Source: Magnetococcus sp. PR-3 (GTDB lineage Bacteria > Pseudomonadota > Magnetococcia > Magnetococcales > Magnetococcaceae). Taken from it: 64,000 bases of DNA. Of this stretch, positions 7,893-17,041 are shown one piece after another (position 1 is the first letter of the stretch; each line of letters begins with the position of its first letter). The stretch lies in the NCBI RefSeq assembly GCF_036689865.1, contig NZ_JBAHUQ010000006.1:62001-126000 (forward strand), given 5' to 3'. A model generated the notes under the pieces. The model was not told the DNA's origin and searched no databases. It saw only the letters and a list, made by a program, of their open reading frames with translations. A program made the position numbers and the translations under genes.

Positions 7893-9286
7893 TTTTTGGC
7901 AGAAAGAAAAAACCGGTTAGTGACGCGTTACCGGAAGATATCAACTATGCGTTGGATTTTATTGAAGCCAAACATGAAGATCGGGATGGCGCCCGCAAAG
8001 TATTGCGTGATTGGGCCTTTCGCGAAGCCATGGGGCCTGATCCTCTTAAAGATCCTGCCATTCGTCTACTGGTCAGTGGACTGATCAACGGTTTTAAACC
8101 TGCCTATTTGGGTGATGCTGAAATGCAGTCACGGGTTGACCGCATGGTTGAGGACCTGAAAGATGGCAAGCTTAAACGGGAACCGGAACCGTTACTGGAT
8201 GAGCTGAAATCCTTGATCAACGGCTTGGGTAAATTAAGCACCCGGCAAAGTGACCGGATGCATGTGGCCATTCGTTGGTTACCAGATATTCTACAAGCTG
8301 TGCGTACGCTGACCCGTGGTGAAAAATGGGCAGAAGAGCAGAGTGAAACGCTCATTGAACAGTCCACAGCCCTGCCACCCGGTTATTGGGAGCGTTTGGG
8401 CGGGTTCTGTAGTCAAATTCGTGAAGCGGGTACCTCCAGCTTTGAACGTTGGGAGGAGAGCCGTCAGGCACTGGTGGATTTGATTGCGGAAATGGCCGAA
8501 CGTATGCGGATCATGCGTAATGATGCCAGTGGCGCGACAGGGCGGTTGGATAACTCCCTAAACCGTATCCGCGCCACCACCAAGCTGGGGGATCTGGAGA
8601 GTTTACGGGGTGCTTTGATTACCGAAGCCGAAGCCTTACGTCAGCAGACACAGGGGCTGGAGTCCTCCCTACATGAGAGCCAAACCCAACTGGATAAGAC
8701 CCGTAAGGAGTTGCACCAGGCCCAGGTAGATCTGAAAAAAGCTAAAGAAGAGAGCTTGACCGATCCGTTGACCCAGGTAGCAAACCGCCGTGCACTGTTC
8801 CAAGCCTTAACCCGGGAAACCGCACGTGCCCGCCGCCATGGGGAGCCGTTAAGTCTGGTGATCATTGATCTGGATTTTTTCAAAAAGGTGAACGATACCT
8901 ACGGTCACCCCGTCGGAGACCGGGTACTCAAAGAGGTGGCCAACCATGCCCAGGCCCTACTTCGGGAGTCTGATACGCTGGCCCGTTACGGGGGGGAGGA
9001 GTTTATGGCTCTGTTGCCTGAGACCTCTTTGGAGCGTGCCTTGGAAAAAGCCGAGCAGATTCGTCTGAACGTTGCGGCGATGCGCTTTAAACTTAAAGGG
9101 GATAGTCTCAGCATCAGTGCCAGCTTTGGTGTTGCCCAGCTTGATGATGGCGATAGCCGGGATCAGAGTAACGAAACGTTTGTGCACCGAGCTGATCTGG
9201 CCCTGTACAAAGCCAAAGAGGGTGGACGGAACTGTGTCGTCCAGGCCGATCCTACACCTGTTGCGCCTAATCCTACAGCCTCCTAA
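7889..9286 (+). CDS. Diguanylate cyclase (GGDEF protein) with allosteric I-site
   Basis: Predicted to make cyclic di-GMP from two GTP. The C-terminal GGDEF domain (about 290-455) begins with the usual SLTDPLTQVANRRAL motif, has an active-site GGEEF (368-372) and an RESD inhibitory site (359-362), so product inhibition is expected. The N-terminal 260 residues are soluble and mostly helical, with a coiled coil just before the catalytic domain (about 240-290), and match no sensor domain I can name. The ATG at 7889 is preferred because it overlaps the prmB stop as ATGA; an upstream in-frame TTG at 7877 is less likely. It is followed 10 bases later by hpnC. Confidence 0.92.
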   Translation: MIFGRKKKPVSDALPEDINYALDFIEAKHEDRDGARKVLRDWAFREAMGPDPLKDPAIRLLVSGLINGFKPAYLGDAEMQSRVDRMVEDLKDGKLKREPEPLLDELKSLINGLGKLSTRQSDRMHVAIRWLPDILQAVRTLTRGEKWAEEQSETLIEQSTALPPGYWERLGGFCSQIREAGTSSFERWEESRQALVDLIAEMAERMRIMRNDASGATGRLDNSLNRIRATTKLGDLESLRGALITEAEALRQQTQGLESSLHESQTQLDKTRKELHQAQVDLKKAKEESLTDPLTQVANRRALFQALTRETARARRHGEPLSLVIIDLDFFKKVNDTYGHPVGDRVLKEVANHAQALLRESDTLARYGGEEFMALLPETSLERALEKAEQIRLNVAAMRFKLKGDSLSISASFGVAQLDDGDSRDQSNETFVHRADLALYKAKEGGRNCVVQADPTPVAPNPTAS

Positions 9287-9295
9287 AGGGTATTT

Positions 9296-10180
9296 ATGTC
9301 CTGGTTTTCAGGTCCAGCTATTCCTGACCATTTGGTTAAGGATTTTGCCTACTGCCAACGGGTTGTACGGGCCAATAGCGAAAATTTTCCTGTGGGTTCG
9401 TTGTTGGCACCCGCTCGTTTGCGGCCCCATATCCATGCGGTCTATGCCTATGCACGGTTGGCGGATGATTTTGCCGACAGCAGTGAGGGGAGTTCTGAGG
9501 AGAAGCTGCAAAAATTGGATGATTGGCAACGGCGCCTGGAAGCTGCTGAGCAAGGGCAGGCCGATCACCCCATTTTTAGAGCTTTGGCCTACACGCTAAG
9601 TACCATGCAGCTGCCGATTGATCCACTACGGGATCTATTGATGGCTTTTCGCATGGATATCACCTGTAAACATTACGATACCACCGATGAATTACTGGAA
9701 TATTGCCGTTACTCGGCCAACCCTGTCGGGCGTATTGTTCTTCTGTTAGCAGGTTATCGGGATCCGCAGTTTATGCGTTATTCCGATGCGATCTGTACAG
9801 CCTTACAGCTCACCAACCATTGGCAGGATCTGGGTGAAGATCCTTGGAATGGTCGACCGCTCTACCTACCAAGGCAGGAGATGGCACGTTTTGGTGTGCG
9901 GGAGTCGGATATACGCCAGCGCCGTTTTTCGGCCGCAGCAGCGGATTTAATGATGCATATGATCTCTTTAACGCGGGATCTCTATCTGAAGGGTGAACCC
10001 TTGCTGACACAGGTCTCTTGGCCACTTAATCTGGAGCTGGGGGCGACCTGGGCAGGGGGTATGGCGGTATTGGAGCGTGTGGAGCAGATGGGGGGGAATA
10101 CGTTACGTGAACGGCCATCTTTGGATAAACGCGAAAAAATGGGCTGTTTGCTGCGGGGCCTGGGGCGGGTGTGTCGATGA
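9296..10180 (+). CDS. hpnC: HpnC, hydroxysqualene synthase of the squalene pathway
   Basis: A member of the squalene/phytoene synthase family. HpnC converts presqualene diphosphate, made by HpnD, to hydroxysqualene, on the route to squalene and hopanoids. The 294-residue protein has the first Asp-rich motif DDFAD at 57-61 and the second, NHWQDLGED, at 174-182. The sequence GSLLAPARLRPHIHAVYAYARLADDFAD is typical of HpnC. It is followed with an ATGA overlap by hpnD. No squalene-hopene cyclase gene is in the window, so the end product cannot be read here. Confidence 0.92.
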   Translation: MSWFSGPAIPDHLVKDFAYCQRVVRANSENFPVGSLLAPARLRPHIHAVYAYARLADDFADSSEGSSEEKLQKLDDWQRRLEAAEQGQADHPIFRALAYTLSTMQLPIDPLRDLLMAFRMDITCKHYDTTDELLEYCRYSANPVGRIVLLLAGYRDPQFMRYSDAICTALQLTNHWQDLGEDPWNGRPLYLPRQEMARFGVRESDIRQRRFSAAAADLMMHMISLTRDLYLKGEPLLTQVSWPLNLELGATWAGGMAVLERVEQMGGNTLRERPSLDKREKMGCLLRGLGRVCR

Positions 10181-11043
10181 CGCCAGATCAGTTTTGCCAA
10201 GATCGGGTTAAGCGTAGTGGGAGCTCATTTTATTGGCCCATGCGGCTTTTAAAGGATAGCAAACGCCGGGGTCTCTTTGCCCTTTATGCCTTCTGCCGAG
10301 AGGTGGATGATATTGTGGATCGGCAGTTAGATCCCCGAGCTGCGCAGATGAAGTTGATGTGGTGGCATCAGGAGATTGCCCAGGTCTTTGCAGGTCAACC
10401 CCGTCACCCCGTTGCGGTGGCGATGGCGCAGTTGAAAGATCAGTTTGGGTGGCAACCTGAACCATTTATTGAAATTTTAGAGGGCATGACGATGGATCTG
10501 GAGCCCCAACCCTATGCGGATTGGGATGCTTTAGAGGCCTACTGTTACAAGGTTTCTGTCTCTGTGGGGTTGGCTGCCTTGCCGGTCTTTGGTGTGCAGG
10601 GGGCTAAAGCGGATCAATTTGCCCATCATTTGGGTATGGCCTTGCAGTTGACCAATATTATGCGTGATGTGTTTGAAGATAGTCAGATGGGGCGTATCTA
10701 TCTTCCGCACTGTTTGTTGGATCAGCATGGGGTCGATCCTCAGCAGCTTCTGGCGGGAGTGTGGCAAGAGGGGTTGGTGGGTGCCCTGGCGGAAATGGAT
10801 GAACGGATTGAAAACCACTTTCAGCAGGCACGGGAACTGTTGGATGCTGAGCTGTTTCCCCATCTCACCGCAGCACGGGCCATGGGGGCAGTCTACCACG
10901 CCCGGTTACGGCGTATGCGTCTTGCGGGATACCGGGTGGATCAGCAAGCGGCAAAATTGACTAAATCCCATAAGATCTGGCTCTGCCTACGGTGCTGGTT
11001 GGCCAGTCAGTCAGGACTTTTTAGAGCTTATGATGCGCTTTAA
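10177..11043 (+). CDS. hpnD: HpnD, presqualene diphosphate synthase
   Basis: HpnD condenses two farnesyl diphosphates to presqualene diphosphate. The 288-residue protein has the aspartate-rich motif DDIVD at 44-48 in the context FALYAFCREVDDIVD, and the second motif NIMRDVFEDSQMGRIYLP, both diagnostic of this branch of the family. The ATG at 10177 overlaps the hpnC stop (ATGA) and is preferred over the in-frame GTG two codons upstream. Both halves of the HpnC/HpnD pair look intact. Confidence 0.93.
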   Translation: MTPDQFCQDRVKRSGSSFYWPMRLLKDSKRRGLFALYAFCREVDDIVDRQLDPRAAQMKLMWWHQEIAQVFAGQPRHPVAVAMAQLKDQFGWQPEPFIEILEGMTMDLEPQPYADWDALEAYCYKVSVSVGLAALPVFGVQGAKADQFAHHLGMALQLTNIMRDVFEDSQMGRIYLPHCLLDQHGVDPQQLLAGVWQEGLVGALAEMDERIENHFQQARELLDAELFPHLTAARAMGAVYHARLRRMRLAGYRVDQQAAKLTKSHKIWLCLRCWLASQSGLFRAYDAL

Positions 11044-11076
11044 TGGCCGTCAGTTATCTCTCAATGGGGTGACTGA

Positions 11077-11352
11077 ATGATGGGTGTTGGCGTGATGAAA
11101 CCCTCCTTCTTTACCGATCATGCGTATGGTTTAGTACCCTGCAAACCGGGGTTGGTGGTGAACCGCTCTGGTGGTTGGTTATCGCCACAACGATCCTGTC
11201 GGCAGGTGATCTTCTCGCTGGTATTCTCGCAACAGCCTGATGAAACAGCGTGTGCTAAACCGTGGGTGCCAAGTGTGGTTTTCTCTCAGGTTGGTCTCAG
11301 CATGCTCCTGTGTTTTTTAGCGGTTCCTTACCCTATTCTAGGTGGGTTATGA
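11077..11352 (+). CDS. Small open frame between hpnD and hpnE, uncertain
   Basis: A 91-codon frame fills the 305-base space between hpnD and hpnE, and its stop overlaps the likely hpnE start as ATGA, an arrangement seen at several real junctions in this operon. The product is Ser/Cys/Pro-rich with a hydrophobic tail (VGLSMLLCFLAVPYPILGGL) and matches no family I know. It has no strong ribosome-binding site (TGACTGA precedes the ATG). It may be a real small membrane-associated protein, a leader frame for hpnE translation, or chance. Confidence 0.3.
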   Translation: MMGVGVMKPSFFTDHAYGLVPCKPGLVVNRSGGWLSPQRSCRQVIFSLVFSQQPDETACAKPWVPSVVFSQVGLSMLLCFLAVPYPILGGL

Positions 11353-12713
11353 CCGGTTGGCATGCGGAAGGCGCCTTTGATTTGGTGATCATTGGTGGAG
11401 GTCTGGCGGGTCTCTCCTGTGCCAGTGAAGCCATCAAACGTGGCAAGCGCCCTCTGTTGTTAGAGTCGGCACCGCGCTTGGGTGGGCGGGCTGCCAGCCA
11501 TTGGGATCGTGAGTGGGGCTGTTATCTGGATAATGGTCCCCATTTGCTGGTTGGTGCCTATCAGCAAACACTGGCGTGGTTGCAACAGTTGGGTGTGGAT
11601 GGTGGGCTGCTCAGGGATAAGCGTTACCATTTTTATACCCATAAACTGGGTCACCATGCGCTGGAATTAGGGCAGGGGTGGGCTGCTTGGAAACTGTTGC
11701 AGGGGTTGGCACAGTTACCAGAGATTGAAGCCAAAGATCTGTGGCGTTTAAAAGGGTTGGTGGGTGGGGTTGTACACAGCCACTTTCGGGGTGGGGCAGA
11801 GGCTACGGTCACCCAGTGGCTGCAGCGGGCGGGCTCCCCACCGGCATTGTTTGAGCGTCTGTGGGAACCGCTTTGTCTGGCGACCCTGAATGAAGGACCG
11901 GGTAGTGCCGATGCCACACTGTTTGCGACGGTGCTTAAAAGGCTGTTTCTTTTTAACATTGCCCATGCACATCCCCTCTATCCTCAACACGATCTCAATG
12001 CTTTACTCATCGATCCCGCTAAAAGGTGGATTGAACAGCACGGTGGTATCATCCGCACAGGGGTGCGATTGAAAGCGGTTGAACAGGGAGAAAGCGCCAT
12101 CACGGCGTTGATTTTGCATAGTGAAGGGAAGCCTGTACGTTGGGTTTTACCTCAGGCACTACCGGTGGTCATGGCACTACCTGTCTGGTCCCTAGGCCGT
12201 ATTTTACCCCAGTGGGTAGAAGAGCAGGGGTGGACAGGATGGTCGGCATCGCCCATTGTGGCGGTACATCTGGATTATGGGCAACCCATGCAACAGTCAG
12301 CCCCCATGGTGGGTTTGCCGGGTTCAGTCAGCCAGTGGTTATGCCAATGGCCGGTTGAGGGGGGGCAGCAGCGTATCAGTGCAGCCATTAGCGCCGCTTA
12401 CCGGGAAGTTTCTTGGGATACGCAACGCTTGATCGATACCGTGCATGAAGAGGTCATGGCACAGTACCAGCCGATATCTCAGCAGCAGCGGGTTTCATTA
12501 AGCGGGATCAAACCCCGTGCACGGGTTATTAAAACCCACCGGGCGACATTTGCCAGTTGGCCAGGGGTCAATCAGCAACGTCCTGGCCCGACCACACCCT
12601 GGCCCAATCTCTATTTGGCTGGGGATTGGACCAACACGCATCTACCTGCCACCATTGAGGGGGCGGTGCTCAGTGGTCAGCAGGCAGCTAAACAGATTTT
12701 TTCCGCCCGTTAG
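11349..12713 (+). CDS. hpnE: HpnE, FAD-dependent hydroxysqualene dehydroxylase
   Basis: HpnE is a phytoene-desaturase-like amine oxidase that reduces hydroxysqualene to squalene, the last step of the HpnCDE route. From the ATG at 11349 it has 454 residues. The N-terminal FAD/NAD fold has GGGLAGLS at 16-23 and the following ESAPRLGGRAAS segment; the C-terminal FAD-binding end reads NLYLAGDWTNTHLPATIEGAV. An upstream GTG-type start would add 29 residues without homology to the Rossmann motif, so the ATG preceded by AGGTGGG is preferred. It ends the hpnCDE set and is followed by bamD after 25 bases. Confidence 0.92.
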   Translation: MTGWHAEGAFDLVIIGGGLAGLSCASEAIKRGKRPLLLESAPRLGGRAASHWDREWGCYLDNGPHLLVGAYQQTLAWLQQLGVDGGLLRDKRYHFYTHKLGHHALELGQGWAAWKLLQGLAQLPEIEAKDLWRLKGLVGGVVHSHFRGGAEATVTQWLQRAGSPPALFERLWEPLCLATLNEGPGSADATLFATVLKRLFLFNIAHAHPLYPQHDLNALLIDPAKRWIEQHGGIIRTGVRLKAVEQGESAITALILHSEGKPVRWVLPQALPVVMALPVWSLGRILPQWVEEQGWTGWSASPIVAVHLDYGQPMQQSAPMVGLPGSVSQWLCQWPVEGGQQRISAAISAAYREVSWDTQRLIDTVHEEVMAQYQPISQQQRVSLSGIKPRARVIKTHRATFASWPGVNQQRPGPTTPWPNLYLAGDWTNTHLPATIEGAVLSGQQAAKQIFSAR

Positions 12714-12738
12714 GGTAGGTGTTGTAACAGATTGAGAG

Positions 12739-13632
12739 ATGCAGACGATGAAACGGTTATGGATGTTGGTCATGTTGGCTTTGCTGCTGGCGGGTTGCAG
12801 TGGTAGCGGAGACAAAAAAGTTACCAAGGAGTATGCACCTGAGGTGATGTACCGCATGGCATTAAATCATCTGCAAGGTGAACGGTTTAAACAGGCCAGC
12901 GTCATCTTTACGGATCTGGATCAAAAGCACCCGTTTTCCCCTTGGGCGGTACGGGCGCAGCTCAATCTGATTTTTGTTGAGTACAAGAAGGAAGAGTTTG
13001 ATGAGGCGGTGGGCCATGCCAAACGCTTTATCCGATTGCATCCTCGGCATCCTGAGGTCTCCTATGCGTTTTACATGATCGGCTTAGCCCACTATAAGCA
13101 GATTAAGGATGCCTATCGAGATCAGGCCCGTACCAAAGAGGCTGCAACAGCCTTCCGTGAAGTGATCAACCGTTTCCCAGAGTCTGACTATGCGTGGGAA
13201 GCGAAAAAAATGTTGGATTTCTGTCGTAACCGTATGGCGCAACAAGAAGTGGTGGTTGGACGCTATTACTTTGACCGTGGTGAGTATATTGCGGCCATGA
13301 AGCGGTTTAACGAAATTATTGATAACCCCACCTTCCGTGATAGCCTGCAGACCGAAGAAGCGCTGTTCACCATGATCCTAAGCGCGATGAAATTGGGTTT
13401 GAACAGCGAAGCCCGTAACTATGCTGCGGTTTTGGGCCATAACTTTGGTGAAGGTCGCTTTTATGCGGTGGCCAAAGATATCATTAATGGCAAAGGGGGG
13501 ATCAGCCGATCCGATTTAGAGGGGCTGCGACCGGAAATTATTGAGGACTCCATTGTTCAGCAGTTCCTGGAGGGGATGCGTCCTGGTCTACCCGGTATGT
13601 TTGGGTCGGGTGGCGGTAGTGATGACTTATAG
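12739..13632 (+). CDS. bamD: Outer membrane assembly lipoprotein BamD
   Basis: A 297-residue lipoprotein with signal peptide and lipobox LLAGC (Cys about 20), followed by TPR-like repeats such as ALNHLQGERFKQASVIFTDLDQKHPFSPWA and AFREVINRFPESDYA. This is the pattern of BamD, which with BamA inserts beta-barrel proteins into the outer membrane. The start may be the ATG at 12739 or the one three codons on. The C-terminal 60 residues (GKGGISRSDLEG...GSGGGSDDL) go beyond the usual BamD length of about 245. It is the last gene before a strong terminator and may be co-transcribed with hpnCDE. Confidence 0.9.
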   Translation: MQTMKRLWMLVMLALLLAGCSGSGDKKVTKEYAPEVMYRMALNHLQGERFKQASVIFTDLDQKHPFSPWAVRAQLNLIFVEYKKEEFDEAVGHAKRFIRLHPRHPEVSYAFYMIGLAHYKQIKDAYRDQARTKEAATAFREVINRFPESDYAWEAKKMLDFCRNRMAQQEVVVGRYYFDRGEYIAAMKRFNEIIDNPTFRDSLQTEEALFTMILSAMKLGLNSEARNYAAVLGHNFGEGRFYAVAKDIINGKGGISRSDLEGLRPEIIEDSIVQQFLEGMRPGLPGMFGSGGGSDDL

Positions 13633-13660
13633 GTCAAGACACTCAGTCGCATAGGATCAA

Positions 13661-13693
13661 AAAAAGGGTTGGCCCATCGTCCAACCCTTTTTT
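13661..13693 (+). terminator. Rho-independent terminator after bamD
   Basis: AAAGGGTTGG and CCAACCCTTT form a 10-bp stem around an 8-base loop, followed by a run of T. It lies about 30 bases after the bamD stop and ends the plus-strand prmB-to-bamD run. Confidence 0.88.
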
Positions 13694-13711
13694 GTGCCAT
13701 GGTGGATTTTT

Positions 13712-14791
13712 ATGATCAATATACGTGGTTTAAAAAGAATACCTCTTAGTGGGTTAATGCTGCTGTTATGGGTCATACCTGCGGTGCATGCGGATGAGAA
13801 GGTAGAGAGTCCTGTCTCAAAAGCAGCCGCACAGTCCAGTCAGGTGGTGACGGTTAAACCCGTACGCGATCTACTGGTCAAACCCAGGGAGGAGGCCCCC
13901 GCGACTGTGGTGGGCTTGCGCGATGTCTGGGTGACGGCCCAGGTCAGTGCCCCCATTTTAGAGCTGCATGCTGAAACCGGTGATCGGGTGGCCTGGGGGG
14001 CTGTGTTATCACGGCAGGATACCTGGGCCCAGGGTCTGGAACATAAACGGGCGCTCGGGGCGCTTAATGTGCTTAAAAGTCAGCTTCCACTGGCGGACCA
14101 GCAGCTGGAGCGTGTGGAGAAGTTGATCAAAAAAGGTCAGTCTACAGAAGAGATCCTTGATCGACGTCGCTCTGAAAAACGTACCCTTAAAGCCCGAATT
14201 CAAGAAGCTAAAGTTGCGGTAGAGCATACGGCCAAATATATGGAAAAAGGGGTGGTTAAAGCACCTTTTTCTGGCGTAGTTGTTGCCCGCCGTGCGCAGA
14301 TCGGTGCGTGGGCTGAACCGGGGACACCCCTTTTTCAATTGGTAGATCCTGTACGGGTTATGCTCGAGGCACGGATCTCTCCAGAGCGTTTAAAGTCCAC
14401 CAAAATGGCAACCAGTTGGATCTTTGAACATGCCGGTGGGCGTGCCGTGGTGAAATTGTCCACGGTTCTGCCGATTCAAGATGAGGCGAGCCGCTCAGTG
14501 CGTGCTCGGTTCCGGTTTGGGGGTATCAAACCGCCACCAGGCACAGCAGGTCGCTTAATCTGGACCGATAATCGAGGTTGGGTTGAACCTGGCTTGTTGG
14601 TACGCCGGGATACCAAGTTAGGGTTGTTTATTGTAGATGATGATCAAGTCGCCCACTTTATTCCCTTACCCCATGCGCGCGAAGGACGCCGAGCTCGACT
14701 ACCTGCACTGTTTACGCCGGATATGCCTGTGGTGGTCAAAGGACGCCATAATGTGCAAGAGGGGGATAAAGTGAAGGTCGAGGTCGAATAA
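13712..14791 (+). CDS. Periplasmic adaptor of an RND efflux system (HlyD/MFP family)
   Basis: The 359-residue protein has a signal peptide (PLSGLMLLLWVIPAVHA) and the membrane-fusion-protein layout: a split lipoyl/barrel-sandwich region (ATVVGLRDVWVTAQVSAPILELHAETGDRVAWGA, about 60-100, and the closing VVKAPFSGVVVARRAQIGAWAEPGTPLFQLVD, about 180-210), an alpha-hairpin between them, then a beta-barrel. Such adaptors bridge an RND pump and a TolC-like channel. The start at 13712 has GGTGGA upstream; an in-frame GTG at 13694 lies inside the preceding terminator. No pump gene is adjacent; the nearest is at 20640, beyond the porin and TRAP genes. Confidence 0.85.
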   Translation: MINIRGLKRIPLSGLMLLLWVIPAVHADEKVESPVSKAAAQSSQVVTVKPVRDLLVKPREEAPATVVGLRDVWVTAQVSAPILELHAETGDRVAWGAVLSRQDTWAQGLEHKRALGALNVLKSQLPLADQQLERVEKLIKKGQSTEEILDRRRSEKRTLKARIQEAKVAVEHTAKYMEKGVVKAPFSGVVVARRAQIGAWAEPGTPLFQLVDPVRVMLEARISPERLKSTKMATSWIFEHAGGRAVVKLSTVLPIQDEASRSVRARFRFGGIKPPPGTAGRLIWTDNRGWVEPGLLVRRDTKLGLFIVDDDQVAHFIPLPHAREGRRARLPALFTPDMPVVVKGRHNVQEGDKVKVEVE

Positions 14792-14795
14792 TACA

Positions 14796-14866
14796 AACCC
14801 CCACTTTGTGATGGGGGTTGAGATAAAAAAAGCGACGATCACACCGTGTGATCGTCGCTTTTTTTT
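14796..14866 (+). terminator. Tandem terminator hairpins, bidirectional
   Basis: Two stems follow the adaptor gene. AACCCCCA and TGGGGGTT pair at 14796-14819. Then AGCGACGATCAC and GTGATCGTCGCT (14831-14862) form a 12-bp stem flanked by A's on the left and T's on the right. The second also lies downstream of the minus-strand porin and can terminate both convergent units. Confidence 0.88.
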
Positions 14867-14977
14867 GGTATTCGTCCCTTATCGCACGTAAGACCGTGGT
14901 AGGTAGAAAGCCGTATTGTTTTTGTGCACTGCTCTGGTCACTGGCGAAGCAAAGCTCGGTTCACGTTTCCATGTTCC

Positions 14978-16066
14978 CTAAAAGTTAACTTTAACCTTTA
15001 ATCCACCGATCCAAGCTGTGTTGTTCTTAAAGGTGGCCACATACACGGCACCGCTACCGGCTACGTCATCCCCCAAATAGACCCGGCTAAGAGAACCAGA
15101 GAGTTCCAGGTTCTTATAGACATAACGTAAATTCAGCGAAGCCGTCTTTTTGCCATTGGTTGGGGTTAAGGGTGAAGAGGAGACCGATGGTTGTGTTCGT
15201 CCCTGCCAGCTATAAGCAAGCGTGCTGGAAAAATCCTCTGTCCAGCGGTGGGCCGCACCGACAGAGAAGTTTTTGGAATCTTTAAAGCTGGTTAAAGAGG
15301 CTTCATTCAAACATGCCGCTCGTATTTTCATCCGGTCATTCTGTGCCAAACGGGCATAGGCAAAAAGCATGGTGTTGTCCATGACCCCGGATTGAACGCG
15401 AAAGTTAAAAGCGTCGGGAAAAATGGATTTAGTGGTCGAGGTTGTGTTGGTCGCACAGGCTAAAGCCCCGCCGGATTCATAGCGGGTAAAGTCATACTCT
15501 ACCTTGGTGTGATAGTCGATGGAGGCACGGAAAGCGTACTTTGGCACAGCATAGGATGCCCCCACCACATAGCCTAAACCCTCTGTCTCTGGAATACGCA
15601 TGGTAAAGCTGTTGATGTAGGGTAGGGCAATATTACCTTTAAGAACTTGATGTTTTATACCCGCTGTCAGCTTGAGATTTTCAATGGGTTCATAACCCAC
15701 CAAAGCTGTCACTGCACGAGATTTAACCCGCGCAGTTACACCCTTATAGGTGCCATCTGTTTGGTACTTAACATTGGCCCCATAAGGATTATCGTAGACC
15801 AGGCCTACAGACCACTTGGGGTTAAGCTGCGCCTTTAACACCATACTCCGGGCAACTTGCAGTTGGTGGACATCTTCAATGGAATCACCGGTTAGTAGAT
15901 CCCGCCCGGTTATGTGTGGCTCAATATATTTTTCAGCGTAGGAGGCAAAACTTCCTGTCTTATGCATAAAGGTAACGGATTGGCCTGATAAGTCCAATCC
16001 ACCAGCAGATGCAGTTGTAGAGGCAGCCAACAAGATGGATGCAAAAAATAGACGTGGAAATAACAT
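14978..16066 (-). CDS. FadL/OmpP1-family outer membrane transport protein
   Basis: The 362-residue protein has a clean signal peptide (cleavage after ASA, residue 21) and then GLDLSGQSVTFM, like the N-terminal hatch of FadL. The rest is beta-rich with alternating aromatic residues and ends in Phe (KVKVNF), the usual C-terminal signal of outer-membrane barrels. FadL proteins admit fatty acids or other hydrophobic compounds. At 341 mature residues it is a little shorter than E. coli FadL. It is monocistronic, convergent with the adaptor gene, with a long upstream region. Confidence 0.85.
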   Translation of the reverse strand: MLFPRLFFASILLAASTTASAGGLDLSGQSVTFMHKTGSFASYAEKYIEPHITGRDLLTGDSIEDVHQLQVARSMVLKAQLNPKWSVGLVYDNPYGANVKYQTDGTYKGVTARVKSRAVTALVGYEPIENLKLTAGIKHQVLKGNIALPYINSFTMRIPETEGLGYVVGASYAVPKYAFRASIDYHTKVEYDFTRYESGGALACATNTTSTTKSIFPDAFNFRVQSGVMDNTMLFAYARLAQNDRMKIRAACLNEASLTSFKDSKNFSVGAAHRWTEDFSSTLAYSWQGRTQPSVSSSPLTPTNGKKTASLNLRYVYKNLELSGSLSRVYLGDDVAGSGAVYVATFKNNTAWIGGLKVKVNF

Positions 16067-17041
16067 GGGTGCCCAAACAACACGGTAAAGATGAATATGA
16101 GAAGATTGAAATGGCTAAAGCAAAAACGGTTTTAGACCCGTTATGTTCCGAAAAAATGGCATAAATGTCAATCTAGCGTGTTATGAAAACATGGTTATTT
16201 GTCATATTTGGTAAAGAATAGGGTGTTATTTGTCGTCATTGGGTTGTGTGCGTATTCCCGTTACTGACATGAGTGGATCCATATATCGGTATCTCTTATT
16301 CAGATATATGGCAGCATCTATATTTATATGAGGTGTTTAGCCTGGGGTTGACGCTTTACAGGCAGGGTATGACATTTTTGTCAGTACAGAAGCGTTAGTA
16401 TATCGAAACTTTCTGATAAACGGATGGTTTAGATCCTATTGGCCTAGCCAAGAAGACTGTCACAAATGTTTTGAATTGGTTTCAGTGCAGGTACCCTTGG
16501 TTAGAGCTAAGAGTTATTGGCTACCAATCGGGTAATGGCTTAAAGGTAGAGAGGCGATACCTGATTGCTAAGGAGTGTGGGGCGCTTGTTTGGGTATAGA
16601 TGTGATGGTGTGATGTAGAAATATTCGGTGTGTTTACCGTTTAGTAGTTATAGAAAAGAGTTATTAGAGAATCTGATGCGCCCTGGAAAGAATCTTGTCG
16701 TTCCCCATGGCTAAGTCCAGGGTTGAAGAGGGTTATAAGATAGCAGCCAAAATGGGAATGATGAGATGCATCTTAAAGTGCGCGCATATCACCCAGGTAT
16801 GGATGATACGTCATCCCTACATAGAAGCGCACGGGAGCAAACCGGTAGGGTTGTTGAGCCACTCCTGGCATGTTAACACCTCGATAGCTTGGCGCCTTTA
16901 AGGTCCGGTTGTACCTTCTTCATACCGTTTATCGGAGGATGCCATGCCATGGTTGTGTTGCCCTAAACATAGGCATTCAACGGTGCAGCACAACTCATCC
17001 TAGTGCCAATGGGGCTGTAACCCGACCTGTTAGATGTTGTC
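16067..17041. other. 975-base intergenic region between porin and TRAP genes
   Basis: No supported gene. It contains the dyads listed at 16279-16383 and, near the end of the TRAP operon, a long imperfect hairpin: AGGATG (16936) pairs with CATCCT (16996), and GTTGTG (16952) with CACAAC (16989). The latter may shape the 3' end of the TRAP transcript but has no T-run. A 68-codon frame at 16695-16901 has no recognisable content. Confidence 0.45.
16279..16311. promoter_or_regulatory. 9-bp inverted repeat upstream of the FadL-type gene
   Basis: CCATATATC and GATATATGG, a perfect 9-bp inverted repeat, are separated by 15 bases about 215 bases upstream of the porin start. A second smaller palindrome, TGACA-TTTT-TGTCA, lies at 16370-16383. 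Both are operator-like by symmetry only. Confidence 0.3.

Noticed and set aside
13694-13711. GTG at 13694 as the start of the RND adaptor
   Set aside because: It lies at the end of the bamD terminator; the ATG at 13712 has a better ribosome-binding site.
16695-16901. 68-codon plus frame in the 975-base gap
   Set aside because: No domain or RBS; composition does not look coding.
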